A stretch of 64,000 nt of DNA from Mycobacterium terramassiliense (GCF_900157385.1 NZ_LT717701.1:841772-905771); one strand, 5' to 3'; shown: positions 43,638-53,978, numbered from the stretch's first letter. Made by a program: numbers and translations. The notes: a model not told the origin generated them from the letters alone.

Positions 43638-44782
43638 TGGCCGACCGCACTGATGTGGGGACGGTCGACGAACTGCACGCGTCGGCCACCAAGCTGACCG
43701 GGCTGGACGACTTCGGCGCCGACGACGACAACTACCGCGAGGCGCTGGGGGTGCTGCTGGACTCCTACCGCAGCGAAGCGGGCCTCACCGTGTTGGGCAG
43801 CAAGATGAATCGGTTCTTTCTGCGTGGCGCGCTGGTGGCCCGGCTGCTGTCCGAATCCTCTTGGAAGCAATACCCACAGCACGCCGACGTCGTGATCGAA
43901 CGACCGATCTTCGTCACCGGGCTGGTGCGCACCGGCACCACGGCCCTGCACCGCCTGCTGGGCGCCGACCCGGCGCATCAGGGTCTGCACATGTGGCTGG
44001 CGGAGTTCCCGCAGCCGCGCCCGCCGCGCGAGACCTGGGAATCCAACCCGATGTATCGCCAGCTTGACGCGCAATTCACCCAGCACCACCAGGAAAACCC
44101 CGGCTACACCGGTCTGCATTTCATGGCCGCATACGAGCTGGAGGAGTGCTGGCAGCTGCTGCGGCAGTCACTGCATTCGGTGTCCTACGAGACCCTGTCG
44201 CACCTGCCCAGCTACTCGAAGTGGTTGTCGGAGCAGGACTGGACGCCGTCGTATCGCCGGCATCGCAAGAACCTCCAGCTGATCGGGCTCAACGACGCCG
44301 ACAAGCGGTGGGTGCTGAAGAACCCCAGCCACCTTTTCGCGTTGGACGCGCTGATGGCGACTTATCCGGACGCGCTGGTCATTCAGACCCACCGGCCCGT
44401 CGAGACCATCATGGCCTCGATGTGCTCACTGGCGCAGCACACCGCGGAGGGATGGTCGACGACATTCGTGGGCGCCCAAATCGGCGCTGACTCAATGGAA
44501 ACCTGGTCGCGCGGTTTGGAACGATTCAACACCGCGCGGGCCAAATACGACCCGGCCCAGTTCTACGACGTCGACTATCGCGCCCTGATCGCCGATCCGA
44601 TGGGCACGGTGGCCGACATCTACCGGCACTTCGGCCTGGCGCTGACCGACGAGGCCCGGACGGCCATGGAGAAGAGTCATGCCGCTAGCCAGTCCGGCGA
44701 GCGTGCGCCCAAACACAAGTATTGGCTTGCCGATTACGGGTTGACCGAGGAAGCGGTGAAGGAGCGATTCGCGGGGCTGTGA
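43637..44782 (+). CDS. Sulfotransferase-family protein (Rv3529c-like)
   Basis: 381 aa. The PAPS-binding 5'-phosphosulfate loop is FVTGLVRTGTTALHRLL and a 3'-phosphate-type region is YPDALVIQTHRPVETIMASM. The remainder resembles mycobacterial Stf-like proteins. Third gene of a KstR-controlled operon, so a steroid or steroid-CoA metabolite could be the acceptor; catalytic activity as a sulfotransferase is not shown. Ends 16 bp from a convergent small gene. Confidence 0.87.
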   Translation: MADRTDVGTVDELHASATKLTGLDDFGADDDNYREALGVLLDSYRSEAGLTVLGSKMNRFFLRGALVARLLSESSWKQYPQHADVVIERPIFVTGLVRTGTTALHRLLGADPAHQGLHMWLAEFPQPRPPRETWESNPMYRQLDAQFTQHHQENPGYTGLHFMAAYELEECWQLLRQSLHSVSYETLSHLPSYSKWLSEQDWTPSYRRHRKNLQLIGLNDADKRWVLKNPSHLFALDALMATYPDALVIQTHRPVETIMASMCSLAQHTAEGWSTTFVGAQIGADSMETWSRGLERFNTARAKYDPAQFYDVDYRALIADPMGTVADIYRHFGLALTDEARTAMEKSHAASQSGERAPKHKYWLADYGLTEEAVKERFAGL

Positions 44783-44798
44783 CCTCTCGCTGGCACGG

Positions 44799-45089
44799 TC
44801 AACCTTCGATCCGGCGCGGCCCCAGCCACACCCCGTCGGGGGGCCCGACCGCGCCCGCTCGCTCACGCGCCGCGGTCAGCTCCGGTGAGGCCGCGAACCG
44901 CCGTGCGGCATCGATGTTTTCCATGTCCATGACGACGATGACGGTGTCGGGGTCGTCCCCGTCGACGTAGGTCCCCGTCACCACGAGTCCGTGCCGGCGC
45001 CGGATTGCGTCGAGCTGCGCACCGCGAAACACGTTGTTCCATCGGTCGACGCTGGCGACCCGTTGTTTGACCAGCATGACCCCGGTCAT
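44799..45089 (-). CDS. Small dimeric alpha/beta-barrel-like protein, partner of a TetR regulator
   Basis: 96 aa from ATG at 45089 with a GGAGGAG site before it. MTGVMLVKQRVASVDRWNNV, GTYVDGDDPDTVIVVMDMEN and DAARRFAASPELTAARERAG suit the ferredoxin-like fold of antibiotic-biosynthesis-monooxygenase or cyclase-type proteins. It diverges from a TetR gene with two palindromic sites between them, so it is the likely target. Its substrate is unknown. It has no KstR box. Confidence 0.75.
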   Translation of the reverse strand: MTGVMLVKQRVASVDRWNNVFRGAQLDAIRRRHGLVVTGTYVDGDDPDTVIVVMDMENIDAARRFAASPELTAARERAGAVGPPDGVWLGPRRIEG

Positions 45090-45111
45090 GGCATCTCCTC
45101 CCCGCCACTAC

Positions 45112-45177
45112 GTCTACAGTTGTAGACATATCCGCCAGCCTAGCGCCGCCCCGCTGACTATGTCTACAGTCGTGGAC
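45112..45177. promoter_or_regulatory. Two TetR-type operators in the divergent gap
   Basis: GTCTACAGTTGTAGAC (45112-45127) is a perfect 16-bp palindrome. GTCTACAGTCGTGGAC (45162-45177) is a slightly imperfect copy, 50 bp away (start to start). They flank the promoters of the divergent pair at 44799-45767, fitting autoregulation by the TetR protein. Confidence 0.85.
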
Positions 45178-45194
45178 AATGCGAAGGGAGTGAC

Positions 45195-45767
45195 ATGAGC
45201 AGCGTGTCGCCGCGGCGCCGCGATGCCGGCGCCACCCGGACCCGACTGCTGGAAGCGGCGCGCGAGCTTTTCCTGGCGCGCGGCTATAGCGCCATCGGCC
45301 TGCGCGAGGTCGCCGCGAAGGCCGGCGTGGATGTCACCCTGGTCCGCCGTTACTTCGGTTCCAAGGAAAGGCTTTTCGAGGAGGCGACCGATGTTTCGGA
45401 AGACGTGGCGCAACTCCTGGGCGCAGCCGACCAGGCGCTGGGGGAGCGGTTGATCGCCCGCGTCCTGGCTGCCCGCCGCGACGTCGACGCGCCGTTGTTC
45501 GCGTTGCTGCGGTCCAGTGGGGACCCCGCGGTGGTGGCGCGCCTCAATGCCCAGCTCGACGCGGGCCTCACCCGCAACCTGGCCCGGCGGATAGCCGCCG
45601 ACCGGCCCAGGATTCGCGCGGACATGGTCACGGCCTTGTTGTTGGGCATCGGGGTGCAGCGGGTGTTGCTAGGAAAGAAGCCGCTGGCCGGCGCGCGCGA
45701 CGACGATATCGCCGAGGTGTTCCTCGAGGCCTTCGAGGCGATAACCAAACTGCCCCGAGGCGACTGA
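45195..45767 (+). CDS. TetR-family regulator
   Basis: 190 aa. N-terminal HTH: RTRLLEAARELFLARGYSAI then VAAKAGVDVTLVRRYFGSKE, as in TetR repressors. The C-terminal ligand domain is ordinary and ends AITKLPRGD. The start ATG at 45195 follows the second of two palindromic operators by 17 bp. Target and inducer are unknown. It is convergent with the 45769 gene, one base away. Confidence 0.88.
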   Translation: MSSVSPRRRDAGATRTRLLEAARELFLARGYSAIGLREVAAKAGVDVTLVRRYFGSKERLFEEATDVSEDVAQLLGAADQALGERLIARVLAARRDVDAPLFALLRSSGDPAVVARLNAQLDAGLTRNLARRIAADRPRIRADMVTALLLGIGVQRVLLGKKPLAGARDDDIAEVFLEAFEAITKLPRGD

Positions 45768-45768
45768 C

Positions 45769-46215
45769 TCAGTCGTCGTCCGGGTGGTCCAGGTAGCCCT
45801 CGGCGGCGGCGTGCTCGATGCTGTCGCTCAGCTTGGGGCAGGCGCGAGCCCGCGCGGTGTCCCCGCCGGATTCGCGAATCTCGCTGAAGTACGCGCAACG
45901 CTGCACCGCCTGGGTGTTCCACTGCACCGCGGTGTGACCCGGGCCCAGCCGCCGCACGGTGACCGTGACGTGGCAGAAGCGGCAATCCACCGGCAGCAGC
46001 CCCGACGTCAGGTAGCGCTCACGATCGGCGCGGCTGGCCTCGGCGACCGCGGCGGCGCGTTGCGGGTCGTTAGCGAAATCCCTTGACTTGGACCAGGATC
46101 CCGTCCCACCGTCTCGCGGCGGCGATTCGTCGTGATCGTGATGATCGCCATACAGCAGCAGCATCGACCGGGCGAGCCGATCGACGTCCGGTACTGCCGG
46201 GTGATCTTCGGGCAT
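45769..46215 (-). CDS. Conserved protein (Rv3527-like)
   Basis: 148 aa (Rv3527 is about 149). A Cys/His-rich patch is seen: HHDHDESPP near the N-terminus, VDCRFCHVTVTV, and RCAYFSEIRES with a further Cys (ARACPKLSDS). Metal binding is plausible but unproved. Downstream of kshA by 4 bp in the same orientation, so co-transcribed with the monooxygenase. Its role in KshA function is unknown. Confidence 0.85.
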   Translation of the reverse strand: MPEDHPAVPDVDRLARSMLLLYGDHHDHDESPPRDGGTGSWSKSRDFANDPQRAAAVAEASRADRERYLTSGLLPVDCRFCHVTVTVRRLGPGHTAVQWNTQAVQRCAYFSEIRESGGDTARARACPKLSDSIEHAAAEGYLDHPDDD

Positions 46216-46219
46216 GGTC

Positions 46220-47377
46220 CTAATGTTGCTCGGCGGGTACCTCTTCGGACTCCCGCGCCTTCATGTTTTCCTCGACTTCGGCGTTCCAGTACTCGTTGGC
46301 GCGGGTGGTGTCGACCTCGATCTCGAAGCGCTCCACCATCTCTGGGGTGATGTCGGCCACGTCGACATAGAACTGCTGGTACCAGCGACGCAGCTGGTAG
46401 ACGGCGCCGTCCTCCTCGACCAGCAGCGGGTTTTCGATCCTGGTCTTGTGCTTCCAGATCTCGACGTCCTGCAGGAATCCCTTGCTGACGCCCTCGGTGA
46501 ACACCCGGGACAGCTTGTCGGTCATCGCTTCGTCCATGCCCTTGGGCTTTTCGACGATGACGCCCCACTGCAGCACGAACGAATTCTGCGTGACCGGGTA
46601 GTGGCAGTTGATCAGGATCGACTCGGCCTTGTAGCCGCCGTAGCTGTTGTGCAGCCAGTTGATCATGAACGACGGCCCGAAATAAGAGGCTTCAGAATCC
46701 AAGTGCGCTTCGCCGTACGAGGTCCCCAGATCCTCCACGTCGGGCCGGCCGACGTTGTGCAGGTACTGCGAGGCGATGTGGCCCTCGAAGACGTTCTTGA
46801 AGTACGTCGGCAACCCCAGGTGGATGTAGAAGAAGTGCGCCATGTCGGTGACGTTGTCGATGATGTCGCGGCAGTTGGAGCCCTCGATGAGGATGCGGTT
46901 CCACCGCCAGTCGGTCCATTCGTTGCTGGCCGCCTCGGGGATCTCCGGGATCCTGACCGCGGGGTCCGGCGGATTGCCCTCGTGGTCGTGCCAGACGAAC
47001 AGCAGGCCGCCGCGGACGTCGGTGGTCCACGACCGGGTGCGCGCGGTCTTGGGGGTGCGCTTGGCGTACGGCACCAGCTTGCAGCGGCCGTCGCCGCCCC
47101 AGCGCCAATCATGGAAGGGGCAGGCGACCTCGTCGCCCTTGATGGTGCCCTCGGACAGGTCGCCGCCCATGTGCCGGCAGTAGCCGTCGAGCACCTTCAG
47201 GTCCCCGTGGGAATCGGCGAAAACCACCAGCTTGGTGCCGAACGCCTGCACGGGGTGCGGCTTGCCGTCCTGGAAGTCCTTTGCGACGCCCAGGCAGTGC
47301 CAGCCGCGCGCGTATCTGGTCGGCAAGGCGCCGGGGTCGATTTCCCGGATGCCGACCGCCTTGGTGTCGGTACTCAC
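46220..47377 (-). CDS. kshA: 3-ketosteroid 9α-hydroxylase oxygenase KshA
   Basis: 385 aa (M. tuberculosis 386) Rieske non-heme oxygenase. Rieske ligands are Cys67-x-His69 in DGYCRHMGGDL and Cys86-xx-His89 in EVACPFHDWRW. The mononuclear iron region is DNVTDMAHFFYIHLGLPTYF with two His; the third ligand Asp lies further on. It hydroxylates C9 of 3-ketosteroids, using KshB as reductase, leading to ring B opening with KstD. GTG start, 25 bp from a KstR box. Confidence 0.96.
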   Translation of the reverse strand: MSTDTKAVGIREIDPGALPTRYARGWHCLGVAKDFQDGKPHPVQAFGTKLVVFADSHGDLKVLDGYCRHMGGDLSEGTIKGDEVACPFHDWRWGGDGRCKLVPYAKRTPKTARTRSWTTDVRGGLLFVWHDHEGNPPDPAVRIPEIPEAASNEWTDWRWNRILIEGSNCRDIIDNVTDMAHFFYIHLGLPTYFKNVFEGHIASQYLHNVGRPDVEDLGTSYGEAHLDSEASYFGPSFMINWLHNSYGGYKAESILINCHYPVTQNSFVLQWGVIVEKPKGMDEAMTDKLSRVFTEGVSKGFLQDVEIWKHKTRIENPLLVEEDGAVYQLRRWYQQFYVDVADITPEMVERFEIEVDTTRANEYWNAEVEENMKARESEEVPAEQH

Positions 47378-47402
47378 CTTCCACCTCCAAGTAGTCTCTA
47401 AC

Positions 47403-47416
47403 TAGAACACGTTACA
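47403..47416. promoter_or_regulatory. KstR operator before kshA
   Basis: TAGAACACGTTACA matches TnnAACnnGTTnnA. It is 25 bp before the kshA start and 70 bp before the rightward gene at 47487. Confidence 0.87.
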
Positions 47417-47486
47417 GTTTTGGGTCACGGTGGGCAACGAAGGCTGCCCTGGCTAGGGCATATCGACGCTGGGGTATATCTAGACG

Positions 47487-48011
47487 ATGCCGCTGTTTGC
47501 TTTCGAGGGTCGGTCGCCCCGGATCGACCCCACCGCGTTTGTGGCCCCGACCGCGACCCTGATCGGTGACGTCACCGTGGAGGCGGGGGCGTCGGTCTGG
47601 TTCAACGCGGTGCTGCGCGGCGACTACGGGCCCATCGTGGTGCGCGAGGGTGCCAACGTCCAGGACGGATCGGTACTGCACGCTCCGCCGGGCATCCCCG
47701 TCGACATCGGCCCCGGGGCGACGGTGGCGCACATGTGCGTCATCCACGGGGTGCACGTCGGCCCCGAGGCGCTGATCGCCAACCACGCCACGGTTTTGGA
47801 CGGCGCGGTGATCGGCGCCCGCAGCCTGATCGCGGCGGGTTCCCTGGTGCTGGCCGGCACCCAGATTCCGGCCGGGATGCTGGCGGTCGGGTCGCCGGCG
47901 CAGGTGAAGGGACCGGTCGCCGGAACCGGCGCGGAGATGTGGATCAACGTCAACCCGCAGGCCTATCGTGAGCTGGCGCAGCGTCACCTTGCCGGCCTGG
48001 AGCCGATTTAG
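47487..48011 (+). CDS. Gamma-carbonic-anhydrase-like hexapeptide protein (Rv3525c-like)
   Basis: 174 aa, identical in length to Rv3525c. Left-handed beta-helix repeats run through GASVWFNAVLRGDYGPIVVR and ALIANHATVLDGAVIGARSL. The three zinc ligands of the gamma-CA family can be placed in VLHAP, VAHMCVIHG and NHA; whether carbonic anhydrase activity is present is unknown. Diverges from kshA but its distance from the KstR box makes joint control uncertain. Confidence 0.88.
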   Translation: MPLFAFEGRSPRIDPTAFVAPTATLIGDVTVEAGASVWFNAVLRGDYGPIVVREGANVQDGSVLHAPPGIPVDIGPGATVAHMCVIHGVHVGPEALIANHATVLDGAVIGARSLIAAGSLVLAGTQIPAGMLAVGSPAQVKGPVAGTGAEMWINVNPQAYRELAQRHLAGLEPI

Positions 48012-48106
48012 GCCTCGACGCCGAAAGCTCTGTCGCACAAGCGAACACAGAGCTGACCCCGAACCTTCGATGGGTCGCTTTATCTGGCAACGACTTCCGT
48101 TAGCGA

Positions 48107-49028
48107 CTACGTCTGCCCGGGTGTCCCGATGAAGCCGAACAGCAGCCCGGCGGTGCCGCCGTTGCCCCCGTTCCCGTTGCCGCCCACCAGGCCGACCCCG
48201 GCGTTACCGCCGTCACCGCCGTTGCCGACCAGCTGGGCGTTGCCGCCGTTGCCGCCGTTGCCGCCCTTGCCGCCGACGCCCAAGTTGGCGATGGCTTCCC
48301 CGCCGGCCCCGCCCGTGCCGCCGGAGCCGCAACAGCCGGCCTTTCCGCCGTTACCGCCGTTTCCGCCGTTTCCGCCCGCCGCCGGCGCCCCCATTGGGGC
48401 CGCCAAGCCCGCCGGCGCCGCCGGCACCGCCGGCACCGAACAGTCCGGCAGCGCCACCGGCCCCGCCGTTACCGCCGTTGACGGTAGTTGAATTCCCGCC
48501 GGCACCGCCGGCCCCGGGGGTGCCCCCGAAAAGTCCGGCGGCACCGCCGTTTCCGCCGTTCTGGCCCGCTGCGCCCGAGCCACCGCCACCGCCGTTGCCG
48601 AACAAGATGCCGCCGTTGCCGCCATTTTGCCCCGTTCCCGGCTGGCCGTTGGCACCGTTACCGATCAGCGGTCGCCCCACCAGCGCCTGGGTCGGTGCGT
48701 TGACCACGTTCAGCAGTTGCTGCTCAATGGCCTGCAAGGGCGAGGCATTGGCGGCTTCGGTCGCGGCATAAGTACCCGCCGCCATGTTCAGGGTGCGCAC
48801 GATGCCGTCGTGAAACGCCACCGTGCGTGCGGCCAGCGCTTGATAGGCCTGGCCCTGCTCAGCGAGCAGCGCCGCGATGGCCGTCGACACCTCATCGGTC
48901 GCGGGCGCCAGCATCGCCGTCGTCGGGGCCGCGGCCGCCTGATTCGCTGTGCTGATCGTCGATCCGATGGCCGCGAGGTCCGCCGCCGCTGCCGTCATCG
49001 TCTCCGGCGAGGTGATCACAAAAAACAT
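48107..49028 (-). pseudogene. PE_PGRS gene with a one-base frameshift
   Basis: The PE domain is clear: MFFVITSPETMTAAAADLAA, and MAAGTYAATEAANASPLQAI. PGRS repeats (GNGGNGG, GAGGAGG) follow. In frame 1 the text is lost after LGGPNGGAGGG; in frame 2 it continues as AGGNGGNGGNGGKAGCCGSG and ends FGFIGTPGQT at 48107. The switch lies near 48372-48383, a run of CCGCCC. The span of 922 bases equals 306 codons plus stop plus one, so a single extra base explains it. It may be a true lesion or a sequencing slip in GC-rich repeat DNA. Confidence 0.8.
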
Positions 49029-49139
49029 GGCGCACCTTCCCGAACTTCGGGTCGACGCCGCCAGTGCGGCGACGGCCATCTGCACGCGGAATCATATCCG
49101 CGCAAGATCAGCCCGTCATGCCCGCGGGCCGGCGCCGAA

Positions 49140-49574
49140 TTACGCGCCGGCAACCTTTCGGACGCTCGCGGCTGCCTGGTCCATTTCCCAATACGCGCGC
49201 AGGGCGACCATCTTGCCCTCGTCGTTGGCCTTGTAGGTGAACACGCCTTCGGCGGTGACCTGATAGTCACCCGTCGTGATGAGGATGTGCCCGACGTTGG
49301 CTTCCTCGTTGCCGCACTGGTAGGTGTCGCGGAAGACGAACTCGATCTTCGTGGTGGGGGCGATGGCCAGGTCCCAGAACGCCGAGATCGCGTCGCGCCC
49401 CCTGTGCCCCTTGCCTTCGGGATCGAAGGCCGACGGGCCGATCGGATCTTCGACGATCGCGTCGTCGGCGAACACCTCCAGCCAGGCCGCCTTGTCCCTG
49501 GCCATCACCGCCTCGCGGGAGCGGCGGCCGGCCTCGTGAGCGGGGTGCTTGGTCTTTTCCTGAGTGTCGGTCAT
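49140..49574 (-). CDS. SnoaL/ketosteroid-isomerase-like protein
   Basis: 144 aa from MTDTQEKTKHPAHEAGRRSR. NTF2-like cone fold: VFADDAIVEDPIGPSAFDPE, DAISAFWDLAIAPTTKIEF and VFTYKANDEGKMVALRAYWE. Members include steroid isomerases and limonene-epoxide hydrolase-like enzymes. It sits two bases after the ltp3 stop in the Rv3521-ltp4-ltp3 unit, so a role in sterol handling is probable. The exact reaction is unknown. Confidence 0.85.
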   Translation of the reverse strand: MTDTQEKTKHPAHEAGRRSREAVMARDKAAWLEVFADDAIVEDPIGPSAFDPEGKGHRGRDAISAFWDLAIAPTTKIEFVFRDTYQCGNEEANVGHILITTGDYQVTAEGVFTYKANDEGKMVALRAYWEMDQAAASVRKVAGA

Positions 49575-49576
49575 TG

Positions 49577-50763
<1,187 letters not shown>

Positions 50764-50764
<1 letters not shown>

Positions 50765-51828
50765 CAGTTCTTTCCTTCCATGACCGCGACCAGGTTCTGT
50801 TGCAGCGCGGGCCCGCTGGTGGCGTGGGCCAGCACCCGTCCGGCCGACCCGTTCCAGATGTGCTGTGCGGCAAAGCCGATCCGCTCCAGGCCGGCGACGA
50901 ACATGGGGTTGGCCGCCAGCGGGCCACCGGAGGGATTCACCTTTGTGGCCTCCTGTATGTCGATCGCCTCCGCGAGGATCAGGTGCTGGTGGGTGAACTG
51001 CCCGCAAATCTCGGCCACGTCTAGGTCGCGGGTGTTCCCGCCGGTGGCCGCCTTGGCCGCGGCGGTGGTCGATGGCGATTCGGTGAGATTCCGGACGCCC
51101 AGCGACGGTGATTCGATGCGGTGCTCGATGCCGGTGATCCAGGCCGGGTTTTCGCGCAACTCGCGCGCCCGGTCGTCGGCGGCGAGCACGATCGCGGCGG
51201 CGCCGTCGGTGATCGGGGCGATGTCGTGCCGGCGCAGCGGGTCGGCGAAGAACGGCCGCTCCAGCAGGTCGTCGAGGCTGACGGGAGGCTGCACGGAGTC
51301 CACTCGTTTTGCGCACGCGAAGGATTCGAACGCGACACGCGCCATTTGCGTCTCGGTCCACCTGCCGGTGTCGAGCCCGATGCGGGCCTGTAGGCCGGCC
51401 ATCGACACCGAATCGGGCCACAGCGGCGCGACGGTGTAGGGGTCGGTCTGGCGCGACAGGATTTGGCGCAGGATTCCGGCCGAGGACTTGCCGAAGCCGT
51501 ACACCAGCGCGGTGTCGACCTCGCCGGTCAGGATCTTGATGTAGGCCTCGTACAGCGCCCACGCCGCGTCCATCTCGACATGCGATTCGTTGATCGGGGG
51601 AACAGCGCCGATGGAGTCGATCGCGGAGATGAACGAAAACGCCCGTCCGGCAAGGTAGTCGGACGATCCCGAACACCAGAAGCCGATGTCGGCCTTGGTG
51701 ATGCCGAGCTGCTCGTAGAGCTCGGCGAAGCACGGCATCAACATCTCGACGCCGTTGGTGGTGCCGTCGGTACGGCGGACATGCGGGGCGTGGGCGAAGC
51801 CGACGACCGCCACGTTGCGAGCGCTCAT
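50764..51828 (-). CDS. ltp4: Thiolase-like protein Ltp4
   Basis: 354 aa, the length of Rv3522. N-terminal NVAVVGFAHAPHVRRTDGTT and C-terminal ATKVNPSGGPLAANPMFVAG show thiolase-type lyase folds. It is likely a partner of Ltp3 in side-chain aldol cleavage, possibly with the DUF35 protein next door. It has no SCP-2 domain. A gap of 15 bp separates it from the DUF35 gene stop. Confidence 0.9.
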
Positions 51829-51843
51829 GTGTTCCTAAGCCCT

Positions 51844-52839
51844 TTACAGGTGGTGCTTGTAGGTGTCGTAGTCGGCGTCGGGTTCCCCGGTCGGCCGGAA
51901 GTACTCGATGTTGTCGATGCCAAAACCCCACTCCTCGCGGGGTTTCCACACCGCCTCGACCCGCATGCCCATCCGCACCTCGTGGGCGTCGATGTCGGCG
52001 ACCAGGTGCAGGAACGGGATGTCGGCGCCGTCGAGCAGCACGTAGGCCGCCACGTAGGGCGGTTTGATGCGCTGGCCCTGGAACGGGATGTTGATGATCG
52101 CGAACGTCGTCACCGTGCCCTTGTCGGGCAGCTCGACGAACTCGGTGGTCGGCTGGCCGGTGGCCGGGTCGGCCCCGTGCGGCGGGAAGTACACCTTGCC
52201 TGTCTCACCAGTGCGCGCCCCCAACAACCTGCCCTCGGCGATGGCGCGCAGGTACGCGCTCTCTTCGTGCGAGGCGGTGTGCTGGATCGTCAGCGAGATC
52301 GGCGTCACGATCATGGTGACCGGTTCCTGGTCCCCATCGGTCGAATCGGGGACGGCCTCGGCTTGGTCGCCGAGCGCGAAGTAGGCGATGTCCGTGATGG
52401 CGCCGACCGTCTCGTCGGCCCAGTGCACGTGGACCCGGGCGCCGGTCCGAATAGCCTCGGGTTCGCCCGCATCCACCGCGTGCATTAACAGCGTGTCCGC
52501 GCCGTCCAGCTTGATCAGTGCCCACGCGAAGGGCCGGTCCAGTGGTTGCCCCTGCAAAGGCTCGGGCTGCCACGTCCAGGACGCGACGGTGCCGACCGCC
52601 GACACCGGTACCATCTCGCCCAGCGGCTCATAGGTAACCGGGTCATATTCCGCCGGCGGGACATGTACCCGGCCATCGGATCCGCGCACCCCCAGGATGC
52701 GGCGCTCACGCAACGCGGTGAAGAACTTGCTGAGCGTGGAGCCCACCGAACGGGTGTAGTCGAAGGACAACGTCAGTGGCGCGGAGAGCGGTGGCTCAGG
52801 ATGATCTATCAAGGTCGGGCTGCTCGAACTGGCTGTCAC
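51844..52839 (-). CDS. DUF35 OB-fold protein (Rv3521-like)
   Basis: 331 aa from a GTG at 52839; a TTG at 52812 is an alternative start. Two DUF35-like OB-fold halves are visible: ASWTWQPEPLQGQPLDRPFA and NIPFQGQRIKPPYVAAYVLL, each with similar downstream DxA...HLV segments. No zinc-ribbon CxxC is present. By analogy with the ChsH2 DUF35-Ltp2 aldolase, it may bind Ltp3/Ltp4. First gene behind a KstR box, followed by ltp4-ltp3-KSI. Confidence 0.85.
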   Translation of the reverse strand: MTASSSSPTLIDHPEPPLSAPLTLSFDYTRSVGSTLSKFFTALRERRILGVRGSDGRVHVPPAEYDPVTYEPLGEMVPVSAVGTVASWTWQPEPLQGQPLDRPFAWALIKLDGADTLLMHAVDAGEPEAIRTGARVHVHWADETVGAITDIAYFALGDQAEAVPDSTDGDQEPVTMIVTPISLTIQHTASHEESAYLRAIAEGRLLGARTGETGKVYFPPHGADPATGQPTTEFVELPDKGTVTTFAIINIPFQGQRIKPPYVAAYVLLDGADIPFLHLVADIDAHEVRMGMRVEAVWKPREEWGFGIDNIEYFRPTGEPDADYDTYKHHL

Positions 52840-52848
52840 GCCTTCGAG

Positions 52849-52862
52849 TAGAACAGGTTCTA
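52849..52862. promoter_or_regulatory. KstR operator between the DUF35 gene and the LLM gene
   Basis: TAGAACAGGTTCTA fits TnnAACnnGTTnnA. It lies 9 bp before the GTG used for the leftward gene and 41 bp before the rightward ATG. Confidence 0.87.
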
Positions 52863-52903
52863 AGAATCGTTTCAACACTGGGTCGGGTCGGAAGGCGGAG
52901 GCT

Positions 52904-53935
52904 ATGAAGCTTGGGTTGCAGCTGGGGTATTGGGGCGCTCAACCGCCGGAGAACGCCACGGAACTCGTCACCGCGGCCGAGCAAGCCGGATTCGACGCCG
53001 TGTTCACCGCCGAGGCGTGGGGATCCGACGCCTACACGCCGCTGGCCTGGTACGGATCCTCGACGTCGCGGGTGCGGCTGGGCACGTCGGTGGTCCAGCT
53101 GTCCGCGCGGACTCCGACGGCCTGCGCAATGGCCGCGCTGACCTTGGATCATTTGAGCGGCGGTCGGCACATCCTCGGGCTGGGCGTGTCCGGCCCGCAG
53201 GTGGTCGAGGGCTGGTACGGGCAGCGATTCCCCAAACCGCTGGCGCGCACCCGCGAGTACATCGACATCCTGCGGCAGGTGTGGGCGCGCGAAAAGCCGG
53301 TGACCAGTTCCGGGCCGCACTACCCGCTGCCGTTGACGGGGCCCGAGACCACCGGGCTGGGCAAGCCGCTCAAGCCCATCACCCATCCGCTGCGCGCCGA
53401 CATCCCGATCATGCTGGGCGCCGAGGGCCCGAAGAACGTCGCGCTGGCCGCCGAGATCTGCGACGGCTGGCTGCCGATCTTCTACACACCGCGAATGGCC
53501 GACACCTACAACGAATGGCTCGACGAGGGGTTCGCCCGGCCCGGCGCGCGCCGCAGCCGCGAGGACTTCGAGATCTGCGCGACCGCCAACATCGTCATCA
53601 CCGACGACCGCAGCGCCGCGTTCGCGGCCATGAAGCCCTACCTGGCCCTCTACATGGGCGGGATGGGCGCGGAGGACACCAACTTCCATGCCGACGTCTA
53701 CCGCCGGATGGGCTATGCGGAGGTCGTGGACGACGTGACGAAGCTGTTCCGGTCGAACCGAAAGGACGAGGCCGGGAAGATCATTCCCGACGAGCTCGTC
53801 GACGACGCCGCGATCGTCGGCGACCTGGACTACGTGCGTAAGCAGATCAAGGTCTGGGAGGCCGCGGGCGTAACGATGATGGTGGTGTCCGGCCGAAGCA
53901 CTGAGCAGATCAGCGAGCTTGCCACGCTGGTTTAG
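52904..53935 (+). CDS. LLM-class F420-dependent oxidoreductase (Rv3520c-like)
   Basis: 343 aa. The luciferase-like TIM barrel begins MKLGLQLGYWGAQPPENATE and has LGLGVSGPQVVEGWYG, IMLGAEGPKNVALAAEICDG and GVTMMVVSG. Such proteins usually use F420 rather than FMN in mycobacteria. It might carry out a steroid redox step, given its KstR box and neighbours; no substrate is known. It ends 19 bp before the next KstR box. Confidence 0.88.
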   Translation: MKLGLQLGYWGAQPPENATELVTAAEQAGFDAVFTAEAWGSDAYTPLAWYGSSTSRVRLGTSVVQLSARTPTACAMAALTLDHLSGGRHILGLGVSGPQVVEGWYGQRFPKPLARTREYIDILRQVWAREKPVTSSGPHYPLPLTGPETTGLGKPLKPITHPLRADIPIMLGAEGPKNVALAAEICDGWLPIFYTPRMADTYNEWLDEGFARPGARRSREDFEICATANIVITDDRSAAFAAMKPYLALYMGGMGAEDTNFHADVYRRMGYAEVVDDVTKLFRSNRKDEAGKIIPDELVDDAAIVGDLDYVRKQIKVWEAAGVTMMVVSGRSTEQISELATLV

Positions 53936-53954
53936 GCGTTCCTTGCCAGGGGAG

Positions 53955-53968
53955 TAGAACGCGTTCTA
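53955..53968. promoter_or_regulatory. KstR operator before the 53979-cyp142 unit
   Basis: TAGAACGCGTTCTA, a perfect palindrome that matches the consensus, 10 bp before the ATG at 53979. Confidence 0.9.
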
Positions 53969-53978
53969 GATTGGCCCG

